A DNA stretch of 64,000 nucleotides from Stagonosporopsis chrysanthemi (GCA_022560025.1 JAFISE010000080.1:62001-126000); one strand, 5' to 3'. Counted from the stretch's first letter, positions 34,311-45,878 are shown. Program-made: numbers and translations. The notes: a model not told the origin generated them from the sequence alone.

Positions 34311-34814
34311 CTTGCAGAAGAATTGACACAGATCGTGACCTTGCTTAGCTCAATCGGTGCCTCAGACGTTGTTGCGAGAAGGCGGCACTGACTAGTCGAG
34401 GTAGACAAATGCAGATAGTGTTGAGAGTCTGCGACAAACTATGAGGAACGCGCAGATAACTCAAACAAGCGTAGTGCGGTGAAAGAGTGGGTCGTCGCCT
34501 GAAAGAGGAAGCGCGACGAACGACGGAGAAAGCGTGATTCTTTCACTTCGTTGCTACCTCTGGCGCACTTCCTTGCGAATTGACGTCTGTGCCAAGAGGC
34601 CTGGGACCGCGGGTTTCAGGAATGGACATGCATTCCGGGCCTGGGAAGAGCGCTTGCTCACTGATAGAGTGCATGGATGTTGCTGGTACATGGCTCCGAG
34701 GCCTCGAATGAGGATGGTCTTGATCGCCTGTGAATGACTATGGCTCAATGACAAGTTTTCGTGTTTTTCGAAATAGGCAGGAGGCCATTGATTGGTGATG
34801 CAACATGCTTCTCA
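34311..34814. other. Intergenic, promoter of secreted unknown
   Basis: About 500 bp between the secreted-protein start and the MFS stop; nothing recognised. Confidence 0.6.
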
Positions 34815-36400
34815 TCAAAGCTGGTACCTGTATTCTTCCTGATCATCTTCGCCGCCACACTGTGCCCTTTTGGTTGCCAGCTTCTTATTGTGGCGCCACA
34901 ACAATGCTGCATAGCTCAAGCAGAATCCAGCACCAGCCACAGTGATCGCCAAGCCTGTCCTGAAAGCAGTCGGATAGTAAGGTGCTTCAGCCTTGATGAA
35001 AACATTTGTTGCAACGAAGTTCGCACAATTGCCGAATCCCAACACAATAGCCGTACCTGCGGCAACACTAGCACGTCCGCGCACGTTGTTCGACATCCAC
35101 GCTGTGGACATAGTCATCTGTAAGAATGTACCACCGCTCATGCAAAATAGACTGAAGTAGCGTAAGGCAGGCGGCACGCTGCCGTATTCTGAATACACGA
35201 GTTGGATTGCCCATCCTCCCGTAGAGCAAAGCGCACCAAAGAAGATGAACGGAAAGCGCCAACCCGTTCGACAGCTCAAGAAAGCACCGGTCACTTGGAA
35301 GACCATACCAGTGAGCCAAACGGGTATCGTCATGGCCTGGGCGTACGCAGCTGTCCAACCAAGTTCAGTCAAGATCGTAGGAGTGAACGACGCTATTGAT
35401 GCCGCTGTCATGTCGCAGCAGAAAAACATCAATGTTCTAGGGAAGTTAGCGTACATCCCCGCAAGGTAAGCGTAATGAGCTTACGGAAACCATATTTTGT
35501 AGTCAGTCAATGTCTTGAACCATTGCACCTGCCTCAGGTCAACCTTCTGATCACCCTTATCTTTTCGAAGTACATCAAGGAGATGCTCGCGCTCCGCGGC
35601 ATTAAGAATGGCGGTGTGCTCCGGAAAGTCTGGCACAAACAGGTACACGAAGAGCGATATGAGAATAGTGCCAAGACCTTCGATGATGAAAATCCATCTG
35701 AAGCCTTCCAGTCCTGCAGTACCGTGCATGTTGCGAATACCGTATGCTAGTATGCCGCTAATACAAGGACCTAGCGTACCGAAGCAGAAGAAGCATGCGT
35801 ATCGAAGTGACATCTGGGCGCGGGTATAGTACTCGTTGATCAGAAATGCAGCCCCTGGCTCTGTCAGTACTTGCGATCTTGGGAAGACATTGTTCTGATC
35901 ACCTACCAGCCGGTAAGGTAGCCTCAAAGATACCCATCAAGAATCGTAACGCGAGCAATCCTCCGTACGATTGGGTCAGACCTTGGCAGGTCGCCACAAT
36001 GCCGAGGAGGAACATGTTAACGCCTAAAAAGACGTTTGGCCTCACACGAGGTAAACCCATGATCAGATTGCTCGGCACCTCGATAAGGATGAAGGGTATG
36101 AAAAAAATCCATAAGGCTGTATTGTAACCATTTGCGGGCATATTGAGGCCTTTCTCTAACCCTTCGATCCTGGCATTTGCAACTGTCACATATCAGCATA
36201 AAAAACACAATGCAATTGCAGGCTACCGTACTGTTGGTCCTGTCGAGGAAGAGAATGGTGTATGTACATCCTAGGATAGGAATCAGACGCAAATCCATCC
36301 TGAGCAGATAGTTTTGCTTTGTCAACACAACATTGACTACGCCACGCTCATTGCTATTGCAGTCTTGCGCGACTACGTCCAGAGCTGTCTTCTCGCCCAT
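34815..36400 (-). CDS. MFS permease, anion:cation symporter (Dal5/allantoate) family
   Basis: Twelve-helix plasma-membrane importer of the Dal5-like family, which carries organic anions such as allantoate, nicotinate, biotin precursors or aromatic acids. Four exons, 36400-36232, 36182-35907, 35854-35485 and 35436-34815, give 478 aa. TM1 has LIPILGCTYTILFLDRTN. The MFS signature and TM4 region reads LTQSYGGLLALRFLMGIFEA, and VPSNLIMGLPRVRPN matches the family loop. A long cytoplasmic loop carries FPEHTAILNAAEREHLL. The C-terminus is short. Its place beside a quercetinase makes uptake of phenolic breakdown products a reasonable guess, not a demonstrated role. A CCGG inverted repeat lies about 390 bp upstream. 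Confidence 0.9.
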
Positions 36401-37856
36401 GTTGGTGTTCGAGATGCTGTTTGAATAGTTACATCATCTGTGATTGAGATCGTTCTGTTGTGGTGCTGCACAAGCAACGGCGGCGGCCGCCAACCTTGCA
36501 CGACGAAACGGGACGAGCCTTCGAACGGGCACCGGCTGGCACGGCGGATCTTCAACTTTTGTGGGCTTATATGGGTACCCTTGTGAGACAAGTGGACGAC
36601 CCAGTTAAGTAGAAAATGCTGGCTTCAGCGGATCAAATAGAAGTGTAGGCGCAGCTTGATCATCCCAAGCCTCGCGTAGCCAGATGAAGAGCGTCTAGAG
36701 CGCGCGGATGCAGCGGACGAGCTGAAGCTCTTCAGCCGCGGCCCTCAGTCGGATGACTAAATTGGCAGGATTCAACGCAGTGTAGGTATATTACCGGACC
36801 GGTATAAGTCTGCACGAGTCTGCACGAGCCTGTTTTGGAGCATACCAGATGCTTGTATGACAACTCGGCACGAGCCACATGCTTGGTGGACAGCGTACAT
36901 AGAAGCTTGCGACATGCTTCTGCAATCGGGCTAGGAGTTGGGTGTGCTAAGGATGTTGGCCCATGGTTTGACGATCGTTGACGGCAGCACCTGTCAAAGC
37001 TTTCAAGTTCTTTTCGCTAGTGCAGCCCGCTCGAATGACAAGGCGCGGCGCGTGGGCACTTCGGACATCGTTTCTTCTACCTTCTAAGGCGTCCAGCACA
37101 ATCACAACACGCAGCGCACAATGTCGCGCAACGCACTGGATCGCACGATCCGTTCAACAGCAACGCCCGAGTTTGAGGCCATCCCTCTGACACTGAAGCT
37201 GACAGCGCGGCCGGTATGACCAAGTAGGAATAATAGCCGAGCCTTTGGGACAGTGGTCTCGGTCTCGGAACGTTTGTAAAGCACCGAATGGTGCACTGAT
37301 TTGACGGATGCTGATCGAAACGGAAGCTAATGGGGCGGAGCTGTACTCGCGCCCAATAGATGAGCCCCGCCCACTCAGGGTTAGCGGCGGTCTCGATTCT
37401 GTCGACAAACATGCTACATACAGCCTGATTTCACATCCCTCGTCCTAAGAGCCTACTCGAGCGATAAAGTTACAGTCTCATGCACGGTGATGTGGGAAAC
37501 AGTCGTTGGTGGAAGCAACTGCGCATGTTTAGACTGACTGTTGGACAGCCTGAGCTTTCGTATGCGGCCTGGAAGGACAACGCATCGACGTGTTTTTCCG
37601 GTCGCAAAAGCTGCATTACCGTTGCCGTCATATACAGTAAGCACTCGAGGCTGGTTTAACGTTCCAGGAGAGCTAGCAATTGACCGAATCCCGTCTAGAG
37701 CTCCAGCGTGACATCATTGGCACCTAGTGCTGGCCTACGTCAAGATTGGGCGTGCTTCTTAACTTATGCAGTGATGGTAGCGCATGGTGGAGAGTTGACG
37801 ATTGACTTTTGTTCGATCTGACACTTCGTGCGCTACTGTACGTACAAGTCTAAATC
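36401..37856. other. Intergenic, MFS promoter and flank of pseudogene
   Basis: 1.45 kb without a gene. It contains the inverted repeat at 36792-36804 and two direct copies of GTCTGCACGA at 36808-36827. Confidence 0.6.
36792..36804. promoter_or_regulatory. TACCGG-A-CCGGTA inverted repeat
   Basis: Perfect six-base arms around one base, containing CGG-N-CCG. Zn2Cys6 factors commonly bind inverted CGG triplets, so this could be a regulator site for the MFS gene, whose start is 392 bp away. Only the symmetry is observed. Confidence 0.3.
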
Positions 37857-39002
37857 ATGTCCAACCTCAAGCTCCCGCCCTCAAACTACAGAGTCCGCGT
37901 TCGCGCCATCGACGCAAAGACCAAAACGTGCGTCGCTTCGAGAGGCTTTGTTCAACCGGTCATGCCAGGGTTCGAACTTTTGAATCTGACGTCGTTAACG
38001 TTCTTGGTCTAACACGAAGCACTTGACCAGAAAGTGCTCTCCGCTTGCGGAGCACGGAAAGATTTCGAAAACTTTGCTCCTGCTACGAAGTGCCGTCTGA
38101 ACGTAAAAACCAGAGGCCTACACGCCGAGTATGGCGTCCACGAGATTGTACAAGAGACCGGCATACCATTGACCGAGCTTAAGGCCGTGATCTGGTCACA
38201 CTGGCACTGGGATCACCAAGGTACAGCTGAATAGTACCCATCTCATGTCAAGATTGTTGTAGGGCCAGGCTTTAAGCATAATCTCATCCCGGGCTACCCA
38301 TCGGATCCGGATGCCTTCCTCTTTGATGCCGACTTCGAGGGTCGCGAGGTGCATGAGATCAAAATCGGAGGCTTCAGAGCCTACGACTCTTTCTGCGACG
38401 GTTCATTTTTCTCCTGGATACGCCTGGCCCTACAGTTGGCCAAATCTGTGGTCTTGCACGCACAACGCCCACAACATTTGTACTGCTAGGGGGTGACATT
38501 TACCACTATGGGGGTAGCTTTCGACCAAGCATCTCCCTTTCATTACCTGATTCACGGCTGAACGCGCATCTGGATCCACGCTTCCCACAATTGTACTCGT
38601 GCTCGGTCTTTACAGAGATACAACCTGCCGGTACAGAATCGGGAGCGTCCAGAGCATCGCCGTTCTTCGAGGTCTCAAGCTTTCCACAGTCAGCATACGT
38701 AGAATAGGAAGCAGCCACGCGAAGCATTCGGGAACTGCAGCGATTCGATACACATCCTGACGTGCTCGTCTACATAGCGCATGATTCAACGCTCCTCAAC
38801 GCCCTTCCTTTCATCAAGGAATCAGCCAGAAAAAGATGAACGGCTGGAGAAGAGAAGGCTTCGAGGAGAAGGCGCGATGGGGTTGGCTGAATAACGTAGT
38901 GTTAGACACAACGGCGAGCTTGTGGAAGACTTCACAAAGCTCACCGCACCCCATGACAACGTTCCCTCAACGAGCCACGTGCGGCTGTATGACTTCGAGT
39001 AG
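37857..39002 (+). pseudogene. Decayed metallo-beta-lactamase-fold lactonase-like gene
   Basis: Remnant of a metallo-beta-lactamase superfamily enzyme related to AttM/AiiA-type lactone hydrolases. It begins MSNLKLPPSNYRVRVRAI and keeps the metal motif SHWHWDHQG near 38195-38220. Further on, in shifted frames, it keeps TPGPTVGQICGLARTT, LLGGDIYHYGGSFRPS and WRREGFEEKARWGWLN. Disruptions: in-frame TAA at 38010-38012, TAG at 38232-38234, a one-base frameshift near 38400, TAG near 38705, and a further shift near 38836. The end HVRLYDFE-stop falls at 39002. No intact copy is in the window. The stops are not simple C-to-T changes, so repeat-induced point mutation is not the evident cause. Function is surely lost as a full-length enzyme. 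Confidence 0.85.
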
Positions 39003-39561
39003 TACTCGCAGCCTGGAAGCGAGCTTAGTCATTTAGGCTAGCAAGGTGGGGCAATTTTGTTGTATCCAACACAGAAAAGTAGAAAATTGATTCTTTCGCC
39101 ACCATAACTAAAGCTACCCGACGCGTGACGCTTTCTGGGTTGGCCGCCACTTCAAAATTCCCGAGCGTACAGCAAGAGATATATGGTATAACCGGGGGAA
39201 GATAGTGGCAATGAGCAAAAGCTCTCGCCAGGCATCATCGAAGAAGGATGGAGTCTGATCACCGACCTCTTCAATTTCTTCTCAATCATGCCATGTACTG
39301 GTTTTTGGAACTATATAGGCCGATAGAACACCAAAGTCGGTATCCTTATTCAGCGCGCGTCTTGTGCAGCTGTCAAATCTTTCGTACATTGGTTGCAATC
39401 CATCTCATAATAGTACACAATCATGCGCACGGAAGTCGCTGTCACAGTCAAAAGATGATCATTATTACCTGGGGATCTGTAAAACATGTTCCGAAGAAGG
39501 AGGAGAAGTCAGAAGCTTGACATGAGGACCGTAATCCAGGTCGCATCAGTGACGGTCGCGT
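39003..39561. other. Intergenic between pseudogene and bicupin gene
   Basis: 560 bp between convergent 3' ends; nothing recognised. Confidence 0.65.
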
Positions 39562-41001
39562 CTATTTGCCATGAACAAGCACCTGCTTCTCTTTTTTCAA
39601 TCCCTCAACAACGTCCAGCGGCAGTTTGAGAACATCAGCAACTAGATCAGCGGGCGTCAAGGCCAGCCATTGGGTCAAAGATACGTCGGCCACATGATCT
39701 GCCTTGTAGATCTCGATCCAAGTCAAGTTCTGAGTCTCAGACGTGTTCTCAATGTAATGCCCAGAGTTATCCGGAAATACAGCAGTATCGCCAGGACCAA
39801 AGTCGAAAGTTCGCGCGTTACCATTGCCGGTGAAGACAGTCGCACGACCTTTGCCTTCGTGGAAGTACAACCACTCCTCGGACTACAACTTGTCAGTACA
39901 GTCACACGTCACCAGTGCCGAGCTGACTTACAGTGGGATGCCAGTGCAGTTCCCTGATACCCTTCGGCTCGAGCACAACGTACGTCGACGCGATCGTCTT
40001 CGAGATCGGAAAGTTTGTCGAATCAATCTTCCACCAGACACCCGCACCGCCGGGAGCAGGCTCAGGCGCGTGAGAGAAGGTTCGGTATACATATGAGGCA
40101 TCCGCAACAAGCTCGCCAGTGCCTCCTGTAATGTTTCTCTGTCTTGCGGGGGCACCAGTAGTGCTGTTCTGGATATACGGGTTCGTCTTGGGCAAGTTGT
40201 CGAAACTCGACTCGGGCAGACCGAAACTCTTCGCGAGAATCGACTTTGGTGTCTTGGCAAGCCAGTCATCGAGATTGAAAGTTGTTCTGAAGACATGGTC
40301 AGTATTTGGCAGCGTGAAGGGCGCGGTGGCTTACCCAGCTGCATCAAAGTTTCCGTCATCGAAAGCCAGCAGATACTCGTTCTCGTCGTCTAGACCTTGC
40401 ACAGTGTGTGCCTGGCCCTTTGGAAAATACCAGATGTCTCCGAAGCCAAGCTCAGTCACTTGGTGGCGCCCATTCTCATCGACGGCCGAAACGAGCACGC
40501 GACCGAATAGAACCTGGCCCCATTCTGCCTGTAAGACTATCAGCAAATGTATCACGCAAGGCTCGGCGGATGCAGCATACTACACGGTGCCAGTGCAGCT
40601 CACGAATGGCACCCTTCTTCAGGTGCTGTTGGGCGGCTGCGATATCATGGCTCTGCGGCAAGTCGTTGTCCACCTGCTCGCGAACCCAGCCGCCAGGGTA
40701 GATTCGCGTCTTGGAATCGGAAAAGCGCCACTTGAGGTTGGGCACAGTACCCGCATCGGTGCTCTGCTGGCCCAAGTTCGAAGGATTTTCGATGTCTACC
40801 TGACGATTGGTTCCTCCTGGTTGCTATGAACACTTGCAATGACTTTACTTTGAAACACGCCAACGTACCCAGAATTGGAGCGCCTTTGCCTTTGCCGTCA
40901 ATTGGCTGACCATCGGAGAATGGAGCAGGAGTTTGTCGCTTGACTACAGCAGCAAGCGATGAGCTCGCAAAGAGTAAACTGACCGAAGCACTGAGTTTCA
41001 T
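39562..41001 (-). CDS. Secreted bicupin, oxalate decarboxylase/oxidase family
   Basis: Manganese bicupin expected to act on oxalate outside the cell. Five exons, 41001-40869, 40813-40581, 40528-40335, 40286-39932 and 39882-39562, give 411 aa. Signal peptide MKLSASVSLLFASSSLAA and a KR site precede the mature enzyme (GQQSTDAGTVPNLKW). Site 1 ligands are His118, His120, Glu124 and His163; site 2 has HWHPTSEEW and a later His in DNSGHYIEN. Exon 2 was ended at GTATGC because that restores the family spacing between His120 and Glu124. The site-1 lid, SENST in the Bacillus decarboxylase, reads DAAGT here (184-188) and lacks the proton-donor Glu. Oxidase or other activity is therefore possible. TATATAA lies 60 bp upstream. 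Confidence 0.88.
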
Positions 41002-41060
41002 CTTGAACTAAAGCAGAGAAAGAAGCGCCTGCTACGATCGTCTTTGAAAGGGCTATGCGC

Positions 41061-41067
41061 TTATATA
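41061..41067 (-). promoter_or_regulatory. TATA box of bicupin gene
   Basis: TATATAA on the minus strand, 60 bp upstream of the start codon; good match and spacing. Confidence 0.6.
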
Positions 41068-42362
41068 GGCGCCCAATGACATGATTCTGCAAAGTTATGA
41101 CCCCTTCATATGGTGCACTTCGTGGCGCATACACCTACAGCAGCTTGTCTCCCGCTCTGGAGCACATGGAGTGCAGCTCCTTATCCTAACTGTGAGCTCT
41201 TATTGGACCATTACACGGATCTTTGGTTGAACTACCACTATCCCTCCTGATTGGGCAGCATGGCGATCTTTTTCTAGGGCTCGGCGACCATACCGGCTAC
41301 CTCCACGAACCTCACGGTCGTAAGCATTGGACAAGATGTCGCGATACTTGGCAGTCCAACGTTATAGTGTTGGATTTGCAGATCAACCCCAGCTTGGTGC
41401 ACTAGTGAGATCACACCATTCGCGCATCGAATTGCCACCACCTCCGAATCTCAAATCGAATCTTGCGGTTTTCGTGAATGTTTCTCTTCAGCGTACCTGC
41501 TTGTCTGGGTATGCATATTCTGTTCGTGTAGTCCTCGGCGCGTACACTATGCTTCTTCGACAACTCGATTTTGTCGGTGAATTGTATATGCGCTTCTGTT
41601 CATAGATAACAATCCGACCATCGACTGCTCTTGCGTTCAGCTCTCAGGCACAACACCTCCTAGACTCCTATCACGCGCATCTCTTGGCAAGCACATCTGT
41701 CTTTTGCATGCCTACGAATTACACCAGATGTTGACACTGCCGCGCTTGTGCTCTGGAGGCTGATGCCCTTTCGCAGCGACAAGACAAGTGGTATCTGCGT
41801 CGGTACCGATGGTCGTAGATCTCAACAAAGAACCTGCAGCCCAGGGTTAGTATTCCGGCATGGTCGACGTCCTCCCAGCCGCTAGATCTACCTCTCCAAG
41901 TACGAGCTAATCCAGCACATACCTGGACAGCTGGAATTATGGAATGAAACACCACATATGCAATTTACGCTTTACTAGAAGAAGCTCATTTGGATGGATC
42001 TGGAAGAGCACCCATGGATTAGGTGCTAGCCTTTCTTCTTAGACAACCGAAATTGCACTTTCACTGATGAAGATCGCCACCTTGCCGGTCCTAGAGCCTT
42101 GGTACGGCTTGTAGAGCTTGAGCCTAAGTTCTGTAGTACCACAACCCTGAACTGTGGAGTGAATTCCCCTGCCGATCCGCACATGCTTCCGGTATCATCA
42201 GGTTGAATGTGGGAGGACTTCCAATACTCGTCGTCACTTCAGGCTGAATGATACCATCGCCTGTAGCGTAGGAAGATGAGGATAATCGAAGTTGAGCATG
42301 GGAAAACTTTGAGATCGGCGAAGAGAAGGCAGTGGTAAGAAGCGGCCAAGACACCAGTCGTG

Positions 42363-42368
42363 TATAAG
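42363..42368 (+). promoter_or_regulatory. TATA-like element of selenium-binding protein gene
   Basis: TATAAG 118 bp upstream of the start codon; plausible but short. Confidence 0.35.
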
Positions 42369-42485
42369 TACGGAGGTTGACACCGTGATTTAAAAACCAG
42401 CTCACAACTTGCTCAAAACCTATCAACAGCTTCAGCTTCTCTACCGGCTGCTCTCTCATCATTCTCTACTCCTGATTTACCGACG

Positions 42486-43984
42486 ATGCACTCCACTACT
42501 CTCTTTTCGGCGCTCTTGGCCGCTTCGGCAAACGCTCTTTCCCTCCCTCCTCTCATCCCATCCATCCCAGGTGTGACTGAGCCTCTGTCGACGAATGCGC
42601 CGCCTTTGCCCATCTTGCAGGTGCCGACACCCCCACTTGAGAGCCCACCCTTCGTCGGCAACCAGAACCTGAAGCCTAAGAAGATCGGCTACTTCTGGAC
42701 CGCAGCTGGCGACAACAACCACAAGGACTTCTTGGCGACCTATTCTCTCGATGACGACACCTTCGGTACTCTTCTGTGGGTTACTGACGTGCCATCAAGC
42801 GGGAACTCCCCTCATCATTTGGGACCTTCCCTCGATGGAAAGACACTTGTTGGTGGAGGTCTCCTGTCTCTTCTGAAGACTCAAGATACCGCCTTCTACT
42901 TTGTGAGTAATCTACGGCTGTCTAACAGCATACCTCTGACAAGTGTTAGGATACCACCAACCCGTACCAACCAAAGTTCAAGAAGAGCAACCGCGCGCTG
43001 CTCTCTTCCATCACGGATGAGATTCGCGCTAAGCCAGATGGTGGCTTCTTCATTACCTATATGGGATCTGCCGTCGGTACCTCCCCCGGACGTCTTGTTG
43101 AGACAGACGCCGAGTTCAACATCATTCACGAATGGCCTGAGGATGTAGGAGGCGTAAGTGAGAGTAACCTTATATCCACAGCAGAATTCTAATACCCTCT
43201 TTGGCAGACACTCAACATTCTCGGTGAGCAGTTCAGCCCGCACGGCCTGAGCATTAACTTCGACAAGAACATCATCCTGACCTCTGACTTTGTTGTTCCT
43301 CTCACCATCCTCAAGCCGGCCTCCGCTATTGGCATTCAAAAGGCCAACACCCTCCGTCTTTGGGAACTCAGCTCGCGCAAGATCATCTCAACCATCACCA
43401 TCCCTGACGGCCAAGGTATCCAGGACGTCAAGTTCATTCCCGGCAACTCAGATTCAGCTGCCCTCGCTACTGCTGTTGGCCCTGGTCAAGTCTGGATCAT
43501 CTACCCCTTCCGCAAAGACGCCAACGGCAACCAAGGTGTCGCAGAGCTGCTGTACGATCTTGGCCCGCGTGCGCGTGAAAACCTTGCCATCTACTCTGAT
43601 ATAACAGATGACGGCAAGTTTGCCTATTTCACGCTCACAATTGGCAACCATGTTGCCGCGCTCGATATTTCGGACCTCAACAACGTCAAGCGTCTCGACA
43701 ACCCCGATGAGGACCAGGGCATTGTCGGGCCCCACTACCTCAAGATCAGTCCCGATAAGAAGAACTTGCTGGTCACCGACTACTTCGTCCAGACGGGCGA
43801 GATTGGTGTCGTGAACACTCCAGCCGACTTCAAGGCTCAGTGGATTGACATCCTGCCTGATGGTAGCCTTAGCTTCAACCGTAGCATTAACTTCCCTTCG
43901 CAGTTTGCGAACAGGGGCGGAGCTAAGCCTCATTCGGCTGTCATTTTCGATCTGACTGACCCCAACAAGCCCTACTACTACTAG
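42486..43984 (+). CDS. Secreted selenium-binding protein/methanethiol oxidase family protein
   Basis: Beta-propeller protein of the 56-kDa selenium-binding protein family, whose human member SELENBP1 oxidises methanethiol. Three exons, 42486-42902, 42950-43153 and 43208-43984, give 465 aa, near the family length. Unlike the cytosolic relatives it starts with a signal peptide (MHSTTLFSALLAASANALS). Family motifs include NSPHHLGPSLDGKTLVGGG, DEFNIIHEWP-like TDAEFNIIHEWPEDVG, LGEQFSPHGLSINFDKNI, and HSAVIFDLTDPNKPY at the end. Which residues bind metal is not certain from sequence alone. Secretion suggests an extracellular role different from the classic enzyme; substrate unknown. Confidence 0.88.
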
Positions 43985-44894
43985 AGGACAAGGTATTAGC
44001 CGCTAGGAGGTACTGTCATTGACTTATAGCAAGTGGGTTGGTTGATTGGTTGGATATGAGATTTTCGGAACAACTTACTCTTCTCGGCGCCCAGGGCGCA
44101 ACAAATTTGCTGTTTTTGCAAGCTATCTAGTTATGATCAGTCTTAATGTATTTACGTCTGTCCCATCACCAGTTTCTACCAAAGTTTTGGACATTGGCTG
44201 CACTGATCTGCGACTACCATGGAGCTCGTTTCTTATGAGCTAATATTTCCAAGAGCAACGTCCCCTATGCTGGCTACAGCTTGCTATCGCCCAACACTTA
44301 CAACGTGTTCCACAGTTCTATTGTTCCTAACAACCATCGCTCAAAGGATACGAGCTTCTTCGTATCACCTGATTCTCGCGGGTCTCTCAAAGACCCACTT
44401 GGAATGGCCTAAAACCATGCTCGGTCACGTCCAGGCTTCAGGTCAGGCCTCGGACCCGGCCTCAGCCACATCAAAGCTGAGCTCAACTACATTCTAGTTC
44501 AAGACCGGGAAAGCGGTATCAATGGAGCTGTTAGGGGTGCTTTTTGTTAGTCCTTGGCCAAAACTGCAATAGTCATAAACAAATGTAGGACGAGGAATTG
44601 AAAACACAGATTTATAAGATACTACAAGACCATTACAAAGGAGCGCGACAGACCGGGTTCCCAATCCAGACTCTACGCAACCACTCTCCACCCCCAGCTA
44701 TTTCTAGACCATACATGATCTCATCCCCCTGGTCGCAGACCAGCAGGGCTACATCGCACTCTGTCACCCACCCCACCGTACTAATAAAACATTGCTTGGT
44801 ATATACTGCTCTTCGGATCCACCGTTCGATTGTTGCTTCATGTCTACCGTTGTGTCTTTGTTGTTATCGTTCAAGCGCGAGGTAGCTAGATAGC
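43985..44894. other. Intergenic between convergent genes
   Basis: 900 bp of 3'-flanking sequence; no gene seen. Confidence 0.65.
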
Positions 44895-45878
44895 TTAGAA
44901 GTCGCCCTCGAGAAGGTCGACCTCCTCCTCCTGGTCATCGTCGGTAAGAAGAGGAGCGTTCTTGCGGCGCTGAGCGGGGGAAGAGATGCCATTGGCACCG
45001 GTAGCAGCACCTGTGGTAGCACCATTTGCAACACCAGCGGCACCAGCAGCGGGGACAGCACCAGTGGCGCCAGTGGCAGCGGTGCCAGCGGTGCCAGCAG
45101 CAGCGCCGGTCGCGGGAGCAGCACCTGTTGCGCCAGTGGCAGTGCCAGCAGCAGGAGCGGCGGCACCGGCGGCACCAGCGGCGGGAGCAGCAGCACCAGC
45201 GGCGGGAGCAGCAGCACCAGCAGCGGGAGCAGCAGCACCAGCAGCGGGAGCGGCTGCGGCTGCGCCAGCCATCTGGACAGGAACACACCCACCGAAGGGA
45301 CCAGCACGAGCGGGGTTCTCGCAACGGACCATGCAGACATTGCTCTGTCCAGCGACGGTTCCGGTGCAGGTCTGGGTGGCGGCGACCTGGACGTTAAGGG
45401 GAAGATCCTGCATCTGGGTGTCCCTGTTGCGACCGCGGTCGTTACCCGCAAGGTTCTGGGTGACGGTCATGGGCACCCAGTTGGTACCGGTACCAGTGGC
45501 ATCGATCATGCACTTGTAAGGACCAGCACCGTCAGAGTTGACCTGATGCACAGTCATCATGAGAGCACCGCCAGCGGAAATCTGAGGAAGAGTGGCGCCG
45601 TTGAGCTGCATGACTTGAGCGGTACCAGCCTGAATGTCGTTGTCACCTCCGCCAAGGGTCTCGCCGCAGACAGCTGCGGCATCTCCTTGGAAGCGGGTAG
45701 TGTCCTGCTGGAAGGGGTTGCGGTTGGTGCCGTCACGAGGAGTGTTGGGATCAATACCGATGGCAGATCCAGCACCGCCGGCATCACCAGTAGCTGCGAT
45801 GATCGCACCGTGGCCAGCCACAAGGGAAGAGGAAGCCAGAAGGCTGAAAGCAACAACGGAGGACTTGGTGAAGTACAT
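44895..45878 (-). CDS. Egh16/CAS1 family secreted protein with Ala-Pro-Gly repeat tail
   Basis: Secreted protein of the gEgh16/CAS1 family (MAS1/MAS3 in Magnaporthe), expressed in appressoria of plant and insect pathogens and linked to host penetration; biochemical role unknown. A single exon of 327 aa. The signal peptide ends at VAGHG, so the mature chain would begin with or near His (HGAIIAATGDAGG), followed by a conserved domain to about residue 210 with Cys in VCGET, YKCMID and SNVCMVRCENPA. Residues about 210-300 are low-complexity: repeated GAAAPAA units, then Gly-Ala-Thr. An acidic tail (DDDQEEEVDLLEGDF) ends it. TTTATA on the plus strand 158 bp upstream gives a minus-strand TATAAA. 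Identity is firm. Confidence 0.92.
   Translation of the reverse strand: MYFTKSSVVAFSLLASSSLVAGHGAIIAATGDAGGAGSAIGIDPNTPRDGTNRNPFQQDTTRFQGDAAAVCGETLGGGDNDIQAGTAQVMQLNGATLPQISAGGALMMTVHQVNSDGAGPYKCMIDATGTGTNWVPMTVTQNLAGNDRGRNRDTQMQDLPLNVQVAATQTCTGTVAGQSNVCMVRCENPARAGPFGGCVPVQMAGAAAAAPAAGAAAPAAGAAAPAAGAAAPAAGAAGAAAPAAGTATGATGAAPATGAAAGTAGTAATGATGAVPAAGAAGVANGATTGAATGANGISSPAQRRKNAPLLTDDDQEEEVDLLEGDF
45110..45260. repeat. In-frame GC-rich tandem repeat coding GAAAPAA units
   Basis: Repeats of about 21-24 bp within the Egh16-like gene, giving near-identical Ala/Pro/Gly-rich units. Such tracts often vary in copy number between strains. Confidence 0.75.

Larger units (their letters stand above)
41002..42485. 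other. Divergent promoter region, bicupin and selenium-binding protein genes
   Basis: 1.5 kb with no gene recognised. It contains TATA elements for both neighbours (41061-41067 minus, 42363-42368 plus). Confidence 0.6.
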
